Of a stretch of DNA of 64,000 nucleotides, positions 1 through 12,759 are shown in pieces (positions within the stretch are counted from its first letter, which is position 1; every line of letters begins with the position of its first letter). The notes beneath the pieces are model-generated. The model was not told where the DNA came from and ran no database searches. It was given only the letters and a program-made list of their open reading frames with translations. The DNA comes from Salvelinus alpinus. Its lineage: Eukaryota > Chordata > Actinopteri > Salmoniformes > Salmonidae. The position numbers and the translations under genes were made by a program. The DNA is taken from positions 19,481,038-19,545,037 of the forward strand of contig NC_092098.1 of assembly GCF_045679555.1 (NCBI RefSeq). Direction: 5' to 3'.

Positions 1-1501
1 GTATTCACACCCCTAGACTTTTTTCACATTTTGTTGTGTTACAGCCTGAATTTAAAATGGATTAAATTTAGATTTTTTTTTGCCACTAGCCTACCTACAA
101 TACTCCATAATGTCAAAGTGGAATTATATTTTTGAAAATGTTGCAAATTAATTACAAATGAAAAGCTGAAATATCTTGAGTCAATAAGTATTTGACCCTT
201 TTGTTATGGCAAGCATAAATAAGTCTCATGGACACACTGTGTGCAATAATAGTGTTTTACATGATTTTTGAATGACTACCTCATCTCTGTGTCCCACACA
301 TACAATTATCTGTAAGGTCCCTCAGTCAAGCAGTGAAATTCAAACACAGATTCAACCACAAAGACAGGAGTTTTTCCAATGCCTCACAAAGAAGGGCACC
401 TATTGATAGAAGGGAAAAATAAAATTTAAAAAATACATTGAATATCCCTTTGAGTATGGTAAAGTTATTAATTACACTTTGGGTGGTGTATCAATACACC
501 CAGTCACTATAAAGATACGAGCTTCCTTCTTAACTCAGTTGCCAGAGAGGAAGGAAGCCGCTCAGGGATTTCAACATAAGACCAATGGTGACTTTAAAAC
601 AGTTACAGAGTTTTTTTGGGCTGTGATAGGATAAAACTGAGGATGGATGGATCAACAACGCTGTAGTTACTCCACAATACTAACCTAATTGACAGAGTGA
701 AAGGAAGCCTGTACAGAATAAAAATATTCCAAAACATGCATTCTGTTTGCAACGAGGCACTAAAGTAATAATGCAATGAAATGTGGCAAAGCAATTAACT
801 CTTTGTACTGAATACAAAATGTTATGTTTGGGGCAAATCCAATACAACACATTACTGAGTACCACTCTCCATATTTTCAAGCATAGTGGTGGCTGCATCA
901 TGTTATGGGTATGCATGTAATTGTTAAGGATGGGAGTTTTTCAGGATAAAAAGAAACAGAATGTAGCTAAGCACAGGCAAAATCCTAGATGAAAACTTGG
1001 TTCAGTCTGCTTTCCACCAGACACTGGGAGATTAATTCACCTTTCAGCAGGACAATAACCTAAAACACAAGGCCAAATCTACACAGGAGTTGCTTACCAA
1101 GATGACAGTGAATGTTCCTGAGTGGCCGAGTTACAGTTTTGACTTAAATTTACTTGGAAATCTATGGCAAGACTTGAAAATGGCTGTCTAGAGCTTGAAT
1201 AAGTTTTTAAAGAATAATGTGAAAATATTGTACAATCCATGAGTGCAAAGCTCTTCGAGACTTACCCAGAAAGACTCCCAGCTGTAATCGCTGCTAAAGG
1301 TGCAAAGTATTGACTTGGGTGTGAATTCTTGTGTAAATTAGATATTTCTGTATTTCATTTTCAATACATTTGCTAAAATTTGTCATTATGGGGTATTGTG
1401 TGTAGATGGGTGAGAAAATCCCTCGATTTAATCCATATTGAATTCAGGCTGTAACACGACAAAATATGAAATAAGTCAAGGGGTATGAATACTTTCTGAA
1501 G
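1..1501 (+). mobile_element. Tc1-like DNA transposon, decayed copy
   Basis: The left edge begins inside an inverted terminal repeat (attcacacccctagactttt) and the matching arm ends near 1501 (aaggggtatgaatac reversed). Between them, translated remnants on the plus strand resemble a Tc1 transposase: a KHSGG-like block near 880 and a C-terminal segment before 1310 (PAVIAAKGAK-like). No long frame remains. The ends belong to the same family as the copies at 31549, 44308 and 63612. The outermost bases of the left end lie outside the window. Confidence 0.85.
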
Positions 1502-3850
1502 TATTTTATAGTAGCTTATGCAAGTAATGCGAAGTTATGCTTCCTACATAGACCCAACAGTTCCAACTCTGTTTGTAGAAATACATGTACTATGTATTAG
1601 GATGAAGATAAAGATGAATCAAATGTATTGGTATGACTTTGTATATTGAGCATTACGATATGTAGAGATATATATCTAGAAGTAATACTAGGTTCAGTGC
1701 CAATGTGTCACATAGTATTTGTATACTGAAAGAGTCGCATCCACCAGTTAACTGGTCAAAAAGCGATAATAACTGAATTGAAAAGTATGATTATTGTGTA
1801 CTGTATGCATCCTCAATTGTAGCACAACAATGGCTTTCACATGATAAGTTGTCAGCCAGCAGAATCTAATAATGCATAATAAGAAACTATTTTATGCGCA
1901 ATACTTGCTACAGCAAACTCAGTGACAACATTATTATACTGAATGAACCAGACTGTGTGAATGGATGCTGTAACTGTCACAGTGTTGTTACATAGCCTGG
2001 CTGACAGTCTATTTCTGCTAGCCAACATGTCTTATAATTGTTTTGCCGAAAGAAACAAAACACTCAGAATGGTTCATGCACAACAGGCATGCACCCGGGC
2101 TTCCATTGGAGTCATGCCATCTCCTATGTGAAAGATTGATTGAGGCTATTTTGTACTTCAACCCTCAACCCAATATTGTATTGCACTACTATCTGCCATC
2201 GCCTCATACTTTAATTATGTTTGTATTATTATTGAACTGTATGAAAAATGTATATGAAATTAAGGATTGCTTGCATAGAATTCCACACAGAATGTTTTCC
2301 TAAATAAAGATTATAAACTTGTTTGATTTGTTTAATTTCATGTGTGAGAAATTTGTTGAAACATGTTAAGTTCACCCCAACATTTGAGCCTGTACTAAGC
2401 TGATGGAACCCCAACATTTGAGCCTGTACTAAGCTGACAACAGAATTGTGAGGTGAGACATCCAAGCCAATAGAGGGCAGTGTAACTAACACCCAACGCA
2501 ACAGTTCCGTCGCCTTTGGCTTTCGTAACATTAACATTTAAACACAGAGTTTCTAAACTCAGAGGCGCAACATCGCGAGACTTCCGGGAACGCTTGCGAA
2601 ACAGACCAGGCCTGGGTTTCGCAAAGGTATCGTAGCACTAGCCATCTTGAATCCATTGAAACTCAATAAACGAAAGATAATTTTAGTGCTACAATGCTTT
2701 TGGGAAAATCAGCACAGGCCGGGGTTTGAGAAGTGAAAAATGGTTCGTTAGTTGTTAATTTTCTCGAAATCTAAAGGCACAACGTAGATTTGAGCCAATG
2801 ACTCAACGAGTTTAACATGTTATTACGCCAACCTCGTGAAAGTGACAAACTGACACGTTTTCATTTTCATCAAAAACAACTTTATATCGACGGAGTGCCT
2901 TTGATTTGATGTCCTGGGTCATTCCTACTTTTCGGTACCTTTTCTGTCCCCAGGAAATATCAGTTCTTATTTAGTGTAATATGTAGATTACAGAAGGCTT
3001 TAAATATAAGGCCAGGTGTCCTTAACCTTAAAAAAAACATAAAAATATGGATCCTGAAAGGGAGTTTTATGCAAAAAAAATTGTCAGTGAATGTTGGCGT
3101 TTTTGGTTTTTGTCCCCAGTTATCTACTTCCACAATAAATATGCCATAAAATAATAATACAAATTCTAATCTTTCTTCATTATTTTATAGTCCTAGTTAA
3201 AGTCTCTTTCATCAATAAAGTATTTTTCATAATTATTGTATTTATTATTTTATTTACGATTTTCACTGATCACTTTCCCTGTTTGTTGTAATTCTCCATT
3301 TAAGAAAACAACCCCTTCCTACAATGACATCACATTTAGGAAGTGTCGTAATTTCTTTGGTGGGAAAACTATTGTGCAAAACTAAATAAATATAAACACT
3401 CAGTTGTTAGTCTGTATGTCCCACTCATAAATGTCCACTATGTTAGGCTAAATTATGGAGAAAATGTAAATATGTTTGATAGAGAAGTTAAAATCCTGTT
3501 AAAGTGTTCACCATTTTGCTAGCCAGCTCAATCTTGCTCACTCACAGAGCTATGGCTAATTTAGGCTCAACATTCCCACCCTGTTAGGTTCCACCCTGTT
3601 AGGATTATGCACCTAACAAATTGGAAAATGCACCCAATATTTTTGTAAGTGCCTGAGCTTGACCAATTTGTTTTTGTGAAAGTCAAACATGCCCATTTTC
3701 TCTTAGAATACTATTTAAAATACATATACATTTTTTTCTCCAAAAGTTTTGAGTGCCACATCGCACCGCAAGAGAGGAATGACCCGCCTGCACATGACGT
3801 ATTTATACGCATGAGTTTAGCTAGCAAACGTCGCTGTGACATCGCCTAGA
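1502..3850. other. AT-rich intergenic stretch upstream of the SDHAF1-like gene
   Basis: No coding frame here resembles a known protein. The one structure seen is a 29-bp direct duplication (2375-2403 and 2409-2437, period 34 bp) beginning ccccaacatttgagcc. The rest is AT-rich, with a somewhat GC-richer patch at 2560-2640. Confidence 0.5.
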
Positions 3851-4093
3851 AGTCTGATATGGGGAAGCAGTTTTGGCCTATCTTCATACTGTACTGTCTT
3901 TGATACATAGCTAACATGAGTTATCATGAAGGTCGTGCTGTGTTAGCGAGCTAGTGTTTTAGCAATATGTTCATCAAACGGTTTAAGTGGTAAACAGGTT
4001 TTTAACGGGAGGTTCACACTTGATATGAAACGCATTTCACTATCAAATGCAGGCAAAGTTACTGTATTTTCGAAGTTGATACTGACTGTCAAG

Positions 4094-4549
4094 GTATGTT
4101 AGTTTGCAGGTTAGCTAGCTAGCAGTTCTAGCCCAGTAAATTCGACTAGCTAGCTAGTATCTAGCTACTTGACTTTAAACCATATTGTGGTGTTTTAGTA
4201 TCAGCCTGTATGTGGAATGTCTTGTAAAGTGTTCAACTTTGTGGTTTGTGTAGGTTAGCCACTAGCTAGAAGTTTTATTGATGTGACTCACTCATATAAT
4301 ACTGTTCCGGTAATGTTACTGTCCACTGTCTGGGATGAGTTCGGGTCCCTGACTGTCCATACTGAGTTTATTTATCATCAGGGATATTGGTTTCATGGGC
4401 TATCATCATGAGGCTAATAAATTATTTAGGACCGTATAGTGTTTCTTCAGAAACACACCTATAACCATAAGATAATATTTATAATGACAACTAACATGGC
4501 CAGATAATATCATTATTTCACCAGTCACTATGATGTCTTTCTCCCATAG
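4094..4549 (+). other. Probable 5'UTR intron of the SDHAF1-like gene
   Basis: A good donor (CAAG|gtatgt at 4094) and a pyrimidine-led acceptor (tttctcccatag| ending 4549) bracket an AT-rich stretch just upstream of the coding exon. A non-coding first exon probably lies somewhere in 3850-4093. This is inference from splice consensus only; transcript data would settle it. Confidence 0.45.
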
Positions 4550-4674
4550 GTGTAGGAGACACTTCATCTACACCCTGATGCATGTGTTGTGACGGTGAGG
4601 CTGCTTCATTCTCTATCCTCTGGTCAGTCGTCTTCCCTGGTCATCTGTGTTGCTGGTGCCCTGTGTTCCACACC

Positions 4675-4923
4675 ATGGTACGCCACAGTAAGCTGCAGAA
4701 ACAGGTGTTGTCTCTGTACCGCCAGTTCCTGCGTGCTGGCCAGGACAAGCCAGGCTTTCTACCCAGGATCCGGGATGAGTTCCGAGAGAACTCCCACATC
4801 AAGAAGACTGATGTCATGCACATAGAATATCTTTACCGGCGCGGACAGAGACAGCTAGACCAGTTGAAAGATGTGAACACAAAGCAACTAGGAACTTTCT
4901 CCAAACCTAAAGCAGAGAGATGA
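4675..4923 (+). CDS. sdhaf1: Succinate dehydrogenase assembly factor 1 (LYR-motif protein)
   Basis: An 82-residue, single-exon reading frame. It begins MVRHSKLQKQVLSLYRQFLR, with the LYR tripeptide at residues 14-16, and carries IEYLYRRGQRQL at 50-61, both hallmarks of SDHAF1. The family acts in the mitochondrial matrix, where it helps deliver iron-sulfur clusters to SDHB and protects it during complex II assembly. The open frame extends upstream to 4582, but the start at 4675 has a strong context (caccATGg) and matches the conserved MxRHS beginning, so the extra 31 codons are probably 5'UTR. The protein is shorter than human SDHAF1 (115 residues) because it lacks the poorly conserved C-terminal tail. 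The N-terminus is basic, as expected for matrix import. Confidence 0.9.
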   Translation: MVRHSKLQKQVLSLYRQFLRAGQDKPGFLPRIRDEFRENSHIKKTDVMHIEYLYRRGQRQLDQLKDVNTKQLGTFSKPKAER

Positions 4924-5003
4924 CCAAAACCATTTCCTTCTCTACAGCCTCTGTTGTCGCTACCTCTAGCTGGATACATCAGCATCCACTATGTAATTAC
5001 ATT

Positions 5004-5009
5004 AATAAA
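5004..5009 (+). terminator. Polyadenylation signal of the SDHAF1-like gene
   Basis: AATAAA lies about 80 bp after the stop codon, on the coding strand. It is the first canonical signal downstream. Confidence 0.5.
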
Positions 5010-5397
5010 TCACTATTCAGATTACTACTCCTTTCAATCTGCAGCTGAGTAAGTGCAGTCATTGTCCTAAGCAATGGCCATGGATCTGAACTGTATGACG
5101 GCACTATTGTCCTCTGTCAGAGAGGTGGACACCACTGATGATGAGGATGAACATTTTTAAAACAGTCTCTGGCCAGTGAGTTTGTTGGGTTGAGCAGACC
5201 ATTTGCTCTGGTCATTGTTGTAAAATACTTTCATCTAGCTACATTAACCTGTTGAGTGTTTTGGATTAAAGATGATATGATCAGTATGAGAAGTGAATTT
5301 GACTATTATTTTAAAGGTCTAGCTAATACTATTATATGCTTACGTGTCACAAGAGGTCAAGTAATGGCATTATATAATGCTTATGAAATGTACGGTA

Positions 5398-5619
5398 AAT
5401 AAACATGTATTGTCACATATACCAGATAGGTGAAGTGAAATATGTTGTTTTATAGGGTCAGCCATAGTAGTATGGCACCCCTGGAGCAAATTAGGGTTAA
5501 GTACCTTGCTTAAGGGAACATCGACAGAATTTTCACCCTGTTGGCTTGGGTATTCAAACCAGCGATGTTTCAGTAGCTGGCCCAACGCTCTAACTGCTAG
5601 GCTACCTTCCACTCACAGG
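5398..5619 (-). repeat. tRNA-derived SINE
   Basis: Read on the minus strand, the element starts at the right with a tRNA-like head: gtagcctagcagttagagcg (A-box type) followed by a GGTTTGAATACC B-box-like block. It ends at the left in an AT-rich tail. The head matches a tRNA-derived SINE common in salmonid DNA. It has drifted from consensus, so it is an old copy. Confidence 0.7.
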
Positions 5620-6239
5620 TGGCATCACACAAATTAGAAATGCCTGAGTAATTTTGATATTGACTGTCAGAACCAGAAAGTAACTCAAGCTAACAGCCCA
5701 ATCCCAAATGGAACCCTTGACCCTACTCCCTATGCACTTGTGGAAATCTGAAATTATTTGGTTGGTATAAGCAATATGGTGAAACTTCAACCTAGCATAT
5801 GAGAGGGCAAGGTGTAGCTATTAGCATATTGGTTGCACCTGTCAAATCCTCTCAGATCTCAAGTGTGTAGGGTCTACTATAGGGGGATATCTCAATTGCA
5901 TTTCCTTGACTCCTCGTGTCCTCTCGCCTCATTCTCAAAACCCATTGGAGGAGAAGGTCAGATGGGTGTGAGGAGAGAGGACATGAGGAGGAAATGCAAT
6001 TCAGATTCTCACTAGGGTTCCATTTGAGATTGGGTCATAATCTTGACAGCTCAATATGTAAGGCTCTTGCTTTAGCCGCTAGGTGGCGGTAATATGGGTA
6101 GATCTCAGCACATGAACTAGAAGCAGAAGCAAAGATGGTGGATAAATGAAAGATGCCGTTTACCATTGAAAAAATGGTCCATTCCGGTCTGCTTAACGGG
6201 TTGACTAGGCACCAATGCAATAACAGCTGGCTCTGGTCT
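5620..6239. other. Intergenic, no gene seen
   Basis: Two short near-inverse phrases (cccaatcccaaatggaaccc near 5698; agggttccatttgagattgg near 6014) suggest a small inverted-repeat element of about 330 bp. Its ends are too worn to fix. Confidence 0.3.
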
Positions 6240-6247
6240 GTTTAGTT

Positions 6248-6493
6248 CAGGGATGGGCAACTGGTGGCCCCTTTAATGTCCCCCAGATCAACCCCCCCCC
6301 CCCTAAACTTATCATGGTTGAATTACTTTGTTAGTCATCTCACTCAGATATCATATTAAAAACTGCAAACATTTCTCTCCACCCTATGGCAAAATGTGTA
6401 GAATTGCAGGAAATTAGCTGTAAAACTGTGGCCCCTCATGATGAGTTCAGATTTTTTGTGGCCCCCCACCCCCATCAAAGTTGCCCATCCCTG
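6248..6493. mobile_element. Short hAT-like non-autonomous element (MITE)
   Basis: Perfect 15-bp terminal inverted repeats: cagggatgggcaact at 6248-6262 and its complement at 6479-6493. The flanks form an 8-bp target duplication matching at seven of eight bases (gtttagtt and gattagtt). Eight-base duplications and CAGGG-type ends fit the hAT superfamily. The inside is non-coding, with a C-homopolymer. Confidence 0.75.
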
Positions 6494-6511
6494 GATTAGT
6501 TAATTGACTGT

Positions 6512-6981
6512 ATAATACTGTATAGGAACACCTGCTCTTTTCATGACATAGTCTGACCAGGTGAATCCTGGTGAAAGCTATGATCCTTTATTGGTGTCAC
6601 TTGTTAAATCCACTTCAGTCAGTGTAGATGAAGGGGAGGAGACAGGTTAAAGAAGGATTTTTAAGCCTTGAGACGGATTGAGTATGTGAATGGGCAAGAC
6701 AAAATATTTAAGTGCCTTTGAACGGGGTATGATAGTAGGTGCCAGGCGACCTGGTTTGAGTGTGTCAAGAACAGCAACGCTGCTTTGTTTTTCACACTCA
6801 AAAGTTTCCTGTGTGTATCAAGAATCCAATCAACTTGACATAACTGTGGGAAGCATTCTGTGGAATGCTTTCGACACCTTGTAAAGTCCATGCCCTGAGG
6901 AATTTAGGCTGTTGTGACTGCAAAAGAAGGTGCAACTCAATATTAGGAAAGTGTTCCTAATATTTTGTACACTCGGTGTAT
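6512..6981 (+). mobile_element. Internally deleted Tc1-like element
   Basis: The ends are related inverted repeats (tactgtataggaacacctgc and ttcctaatattttgtacac). A 64-codon frame at 6690-6884 begins MGKTKYLSAFERGMIVGARR, the helix-turn-helix start of a Tc1 transposase. The catalytic part is missing: after about 60 codons the sequence runs straight to the right end. Confidence 0.75.
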
Positions 6982-7095
6982 ATAGCCTTATTTAAGGTAG
7001 ATATAATTGTTGTCAATTGTATGTTGTCTTTGTCTATTTTCTAATATGATACATATTGCCTTATTTTAATTATTGTAATGAATGTATATTAAAAG

Positions 7096-7814
7096 CATTG
7101 GTGGAAAAAGTACCCAATTGTCATACTTGAGTAAAAGTAAAGATACCTTTTAATAGAAAATGACTCAAGGTAAAGTGAAACTCACTCAGTAAAATACTAC
7201 TTGAGTAAAAGTCAAAAAATATTTGGTTTTAAATATACTTAAGTTTTAAAAGTAAATGTAAATGCTGAAATATACTTAATTATCAAAAGTAAACGTATAA
7301 TGATTTTAAATTCCTTACAAGGTTTCACAAACTCGGTCCCCAAGGGATGCACGTTTTTTTTTTTTTTTGCGTAGCACTACACAGCTGATTCAAATAATCA
7401 ACTAATCATCAAGCTTTGATAATTTGAATCAGCTGTGTAGTGTTAGGGAAAAAACCAAAACGTGCACATTAAAAACGCTGTATTAAGCATACCAGACTAC
7501 ATGATTTTCTTGTGTTTTTTAATTTATGGATAGCCAGGGGCACACTGCAACACTCATCATTTACAAATGAAGCATTTGACCAGAGATGTTCTCTTGATAA
7601 GTGCATGAATTGGACCATTTTCCTGTCCTGCTAAGTATTCAAAATGTAATGAGTACTGTTGGTTGTCAGGGAAAATGTATAGAGTAGAAAGTACATTATT
7701 TTCTTTAGGAATGTAGTGGAATAAAATTAAAAGTTCTTAAGAATATAAATAGTAAAGTAAAGTACAGATACCCTAAAAAACTACTTAAATATTTTTAAGT
7801 GTTTTACACCACTG
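7096..7814. mobile_element. hAT-like non-autonomous element
   Basis: The ends are imperfect inverted repeats: cattggtggaaaaagtac at the left, and at the right the complement of cagtggtgtaaaacactt. The flanks (attaaaag and atttaaag) give an 8-bp target duplication with one mismatch. There is no coding capacity. A second repeat is embedded at about 7321-7480. Confidence 0.65.
7321..7480. repeat. Nested palindromic repeat inside the hAT-like element
   Basis: Inverted arms (cactacacagctgattcaaa near 7375 and its complement near 7425) surround a short AT-rich centre, flanked by a T-run. It interrupts the AT-rich body of the surrounding element and so is a later insertion. It resembles small repeats common in fish genomes. 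Confidence 0.5.
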
Positions 7815-8054
7815 ATTTAAAGGGAGACTGTTCTGATGCTTTTTAGGCAAATTATTGAACAAAAGATAACTCATGTCTTCATTCATATGACCTAGACTTC
7901 ATACATCAGGTTTTTGCCAAAAGATAAAGAGTGGGTTGTGATTTAGGGACATTGCCATGTTTCATTCTGTCCATAGCACAATGCATGATATGTGTGGTAA
8001 GTGCTACATGAAAAATTGAAGACAGAAAAAGAATGGATGCAAATAGAGCAGCAT

Positions 8055-8850
8055 GAACACAAGACTACAGCACTAAACATCATATGCTCTTAAAATAGGC
8101 TACTGAACACAAGACTGCAGCACTAAACATCATATGCTCTTAAAATAGACTAATGAATACAAGACTACAGCACTAAACATCATATGCTCTTAAAATAGGC
8201 TAATGAACACAAGACTACAGCACTAAACATCATATGCTCTTAAAATAGGCTAATGAATACAAGACTACAGCACTAAACAACATATGCTCTTAAAATAGGC
8301 TAATGAACACAAGACAGCAGCACTAAACATCATATGGTCTTAAAATAGGCTAATGAACACAAGACTACAGCACTAAACATCATATGCTCTTAAAATAGGC
8401 TAATGAACACAAGACTACAGCACTAAACATCATATGCTCTTAAAATAGGCTAATGAACACAAGACTACAGCACTAAACATCATATGCTCTTAAAATAGGC
8501 TAATGAATACAAGACTACAGCACTAAACATCATATGCTCTTAAAATAGGCTACTGAACACAAGACTGCAGCACTAAACATCATATGCTCTTAAAATAGAC
8601 TAATGAATACAAGACTACAGCACTAAACATCATATGCTCTTAAAATAGGCTAATGAACACAAGACTACAGCACTAAACATCATATGCTCTTAAAATAGGC
8701 TAATGAATACAAGACTACAGCACTAAACATCATATGCTCTTAAAATAGGCTAATGAACACAAGACAGCAGCACTAAACATCATATGGTCTTAAAATAGGC
8801 TAATGAACACAAGACTACAGCACTAAACATCATATGCTCTTAAAATAAGC
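8055..8850 (+). repeat. 50-bp minisatellite with a 450-bp higher-order period
   Basis: About 16 tandem copies of a 50-bp unit that includes aagactacagcactaaacat and catatgctcttaaaataggc. Variant units recur in the same order exactly 450 bp apart: aagactgcag at 8111 and 8561; aagacagcag with catatggtct at 8311 and 8761. A block of about nine units was therefore duplicated as a whole. Confidence 0.95.
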
Positions 8851-9680
<830 letters not shown>

Positions 9681-9751
9681 GTCTCTCTCTTTCTGCCTCT
9701 CTCTCTCCCTACCTCTCCCTCTCTCTCTCACTCTCTCACACACACACACAC

Positions 9752-10710
9752 TTAAACAACGAATATATTTAAGTCTGTGATGGCAACATTTACGGATCAG
9801 ATTGCTTCTCCACATCTCCCCCATCTCCATTGTCACTGATCATCAGATCCTCGGAAATGTGTACCCAGCGCAGATAGGCTACCTCGAACCGCAGATCAAG
9901 TCTCACCATGACGATGGGCAAAAACTGTTTGAATAAATTGTGGAATCATCGGATTAATCAAGATATATAAAATCAGGTATGTTTTGTCTCTCTTTATATT
10001 TCAGATAATATATGATATTAATTATCAAAGAGCCTTATGAACATTTCATGTAACAAAAACAAAGATCCAAACTATGAGAAGTGTAGGCTTTTGTGATGTT
10101 TTTGATTTTCAGGCATAGTAAAGAGCTCTAGTGGTTCATGATGGTTTTACTTTACACGACAGATGTCAGTAAATTTATATACACATTTTGAGAAAAGATG
10201 GGGAAATGATTTGTACTTGTTGATTGAAAACAATGCCAATACCAAATGAATTGCCCACTGGTACCGATATCTTGTTCACAGACCAGTGCAGGATTCCAGA
10301 GTCTTACACAGTGACCAAACAGTCAGGAGTTCTCTTCTATCAGTGGGCACATCATCACACAGCTGACAATCTGTGAAACTGTTCATCAGATTCGGAACTC
10401 ATAAGGAACGTGAATGACCACTCAGGACATTACACCACATTGAGAGAGCTCTGGATGGACCAACCATCAACGTCCTCTGGCCTTGGGGGCCAGCTGTGTG
10501 TGTAGGTTCTCTGTGTGGGTACCCAGTTTGCTTTAGCACATTAGGGATTGTTAAGCGTGTTGTGTGTGTGTGTTTGTGTGTGTGTGTGGTAGTTTGGTGT
10601 ATGTAATGTATGTGTAGTGAGTGACCTGAGTGGTGTTAATAAGGCAGGCTCAGACAGGCAGTGTATGTTAGTGCGGTGGTTCGTGTATCTGTGCCGGGCC
10701 AGCTGCACTC
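9752..10710 (+). other. 5' flank of the THIK-type channel gene
   Basis: No second coding exon is visible. The last 150 bp contain a GT-rich microsatellite (about 10556-10588), and the sequence becomes GC-richer towards the start codon. This is probably promoter and 5'UTR; no TATA box stands out. Confidence 0.35.
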
Positions 10711-12711
10711 ATGGCTCGTAAACGGGATGGTGGCTGCTGCCCCCTGCCCCTCAATGAGGACAATGCCCGCTTCTGCCTGCTGGCAGGGCTCATCTTGCTC
10801 TATCTGCTGTGTGGGGCAGCTGTGTTCTCCGCCCTGGAGCGCCCCTCCGAGCTCCGCGCCCGCCTCCTCTGGGACCAGCAGCTGGCCAACTTTACCCTGA
10901 GCCACCGGGTGAGCCTGGGAGCACTGCACGCGCTGCTGCGCCAGTATGAAGAGGCCAACGGGGCCGGGATCAGAGTGGACGCTCTTAGGCCCCGCTGGGA
11001 CTTCTCTGGAGCCTTCTACTTTGTCGGCACGGTGGTGTCCACCATCGGTGAGTTGGACAGCTGCTTTCGTTGAGGGTCAGAGTCAGGGTATTAAAGATGC
11101 AATTCTTTGTTGTCATGTAGATGCAAACATCCGAACACAACTGTCTCAACTGATACACAGTATAATGTAGAGGACGTATTGAGTAGATGATGGGGGTGAA
11201 GAGAGAGGAGAGGAGGCTACGGGGATTAGATGGATGATCGGTTAGACTCCGAGACACTATTGTCAAATTAGTTTAATTTCAATTAAATGTTGGCATGTGA
11301 GGTTGATTTGCTTCACTATGACTTTTTCAATGTGATCACTACTCATGACTGAACAATGCCCCCATTTTTAACAGACAACAGGATTGCCATCTCATCCCTT
11401 CTCTCCCTCAGCTCCTGTCTTCATGACTCATTCAGTCTCCCTTATTTTTTGTTTATGTTAACATAATTTGGAAGTACCCAGTACTCTGAAATGATTATCC
11501 CTCACTAATATCAGCTACATTCATAGCATGAAGCCAAAATGCTGATATCAATATCAATGCTAATATCTCCACGTCTTTTGTCATCTCGACATAGTAGTGC
11601 TAATTATGTAGTGCTAATTAAGAACAACTGTAGGGGCACTTAATTGACAAACAATTTTCACATTGACCCTTCTCTTTTGTACTCTTTCCCACCAGGCTTT
11701 GGTATGAACACCCCAGCTACCATCCCTGGTAAGATATTCCTGATCTTCTACGGCCTCATCGGCTGTGCCGCCACCATTCTCTTCTTCAACCTCTTCCTGG
11801 AGAGGATCATCACCATGCTGGCCTACATCATGCGTTGGTGCCACGAGCGGAGGATGAGGCGCTCGGGGTTGGGGGCTGTGTCAGGGGCCGAGGAGCCCCG
11901 CAGTGAGGAGGACAGTCTGGAGGGCTGGAAGCCCTCTGTCTACTACGTGATGCTGATCCTGGGGGTGGCGTCTGTGCTGATCGCTTGCAGCGCCTCCTCT
12001 CTGTACTGCTCCATGGAGGACTGGAGCTACATGGACTCCCTGTACTTCTGCTTCGTGGCCTTCAGCACCATCGGCTTCGGGGACCTGGTGAGCAGCCAGA
12101 GAGAGCACTATGAGGCCCAGGAAGCCTATCGCCTGGGCAACTGCCTCTTCATCCTCATGGGCGTGTGCTGCATCTACTCGCTCTTCAACGTCATCTCCAT
12201 CATCATCAAACAGACTCTCAACTGGATACTGGCCCGGCTGGCTTGTCCAGGCCGACGCTGTCCCTGCTCGTGCCCTAAGAGAGGCCTCCGCAGGCGGGTC
12301 TGCTGCCCCTGCCTCCATAAAAAGCACTCTGGCTTGAGGCCTCCACCTGCACGACTCCGCCAGCAGCACTTCAAACACAACGCCGTGCAGCCCACCCCGT
12401 CCCAAGTCCCCACAGGGCGACATCGCTACACTGACGCCTCGGTGGAGACAGTGTGTGACAGCGAGACGGATGCCGGAGCGGGGGTGGACGGGGTCGCTGG
12501 GGGCCGGCGTCTCTCTGGGGAGATGATTTCGGTGAATGACTTCACAGCGTCCAATAAGGTGTCTTTGGCACTGCTGCAGAAGCAGCTGTGTGAGACAGCC
12601 CAGCAGGGCCCCAGGCAGAGCCACGTTCCTCGCCACAATGGCTTCTCTGGGGGGGTGGGTGCATTCGCCATTATGAACAACCGCCTGCAGGAGACCAGTG
12701 TGGACAGGTAG
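10711..12711 (+). CDS. THIK-type two-pore-domain potassium channel (KCNK12/KCNK13 group)
   Basis: Join 10711-11047 and 11696-12711, giving 450 residues. The intron (gtgagt...ccaccag) splits the glycine codon inside the first selectivity filter, as in mammalian KCNK12/13. Parts: transmembrane 1 about residues 21-42; a glycosylation sequon NFT at 60-62 in the extracellular cap; first filter TIGFG 111-115; transmembrane 2 about 126-148; transmembrane 3 about 195-214; second filter TIGFGDL 237-243; transmembrane 4 about 262-285. The C-terminal part has a cysteine/arginine-rich patch and the family tail SGGVGAFAIMNNRL. THIK channels pass background K+ current across the plasma membrane. Features are mixed: NEDNARF and GAFAIMNNRL resemble KCNK13, while TASNKVSLALLQKQL resembles KCNK12, so no single symbol is given. 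It is slightly longer than human KCNK13 (408) or KCNK12 (430). Confidence 0.95.
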
Positions 12712-12752
12712 TCCCACCTGACCCCAACCAAACCTATTCACACCAACTCAGA

Positions 12753-12758
12753 AATAAA
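12753..12758 (+). terminator. Polyadenylation signal of the channel gene
   Basis: AATAAA 42 bp after the stop codon. Confidence 0.45.
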
Positions 12759-12759
12759 G

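Noticed and set aside
4582-4674. Upstream in-frame extension of the SDHAF1-like protein
   Set aside because: The extension is cysteine-rich, not conserved in the family, and the downstream start has a better context.
11881-12741. 286-codon frame opposite channel exon 2
   Set aside because: It is the antisense shadow of a GC-rich coding exon and has no family likeness.
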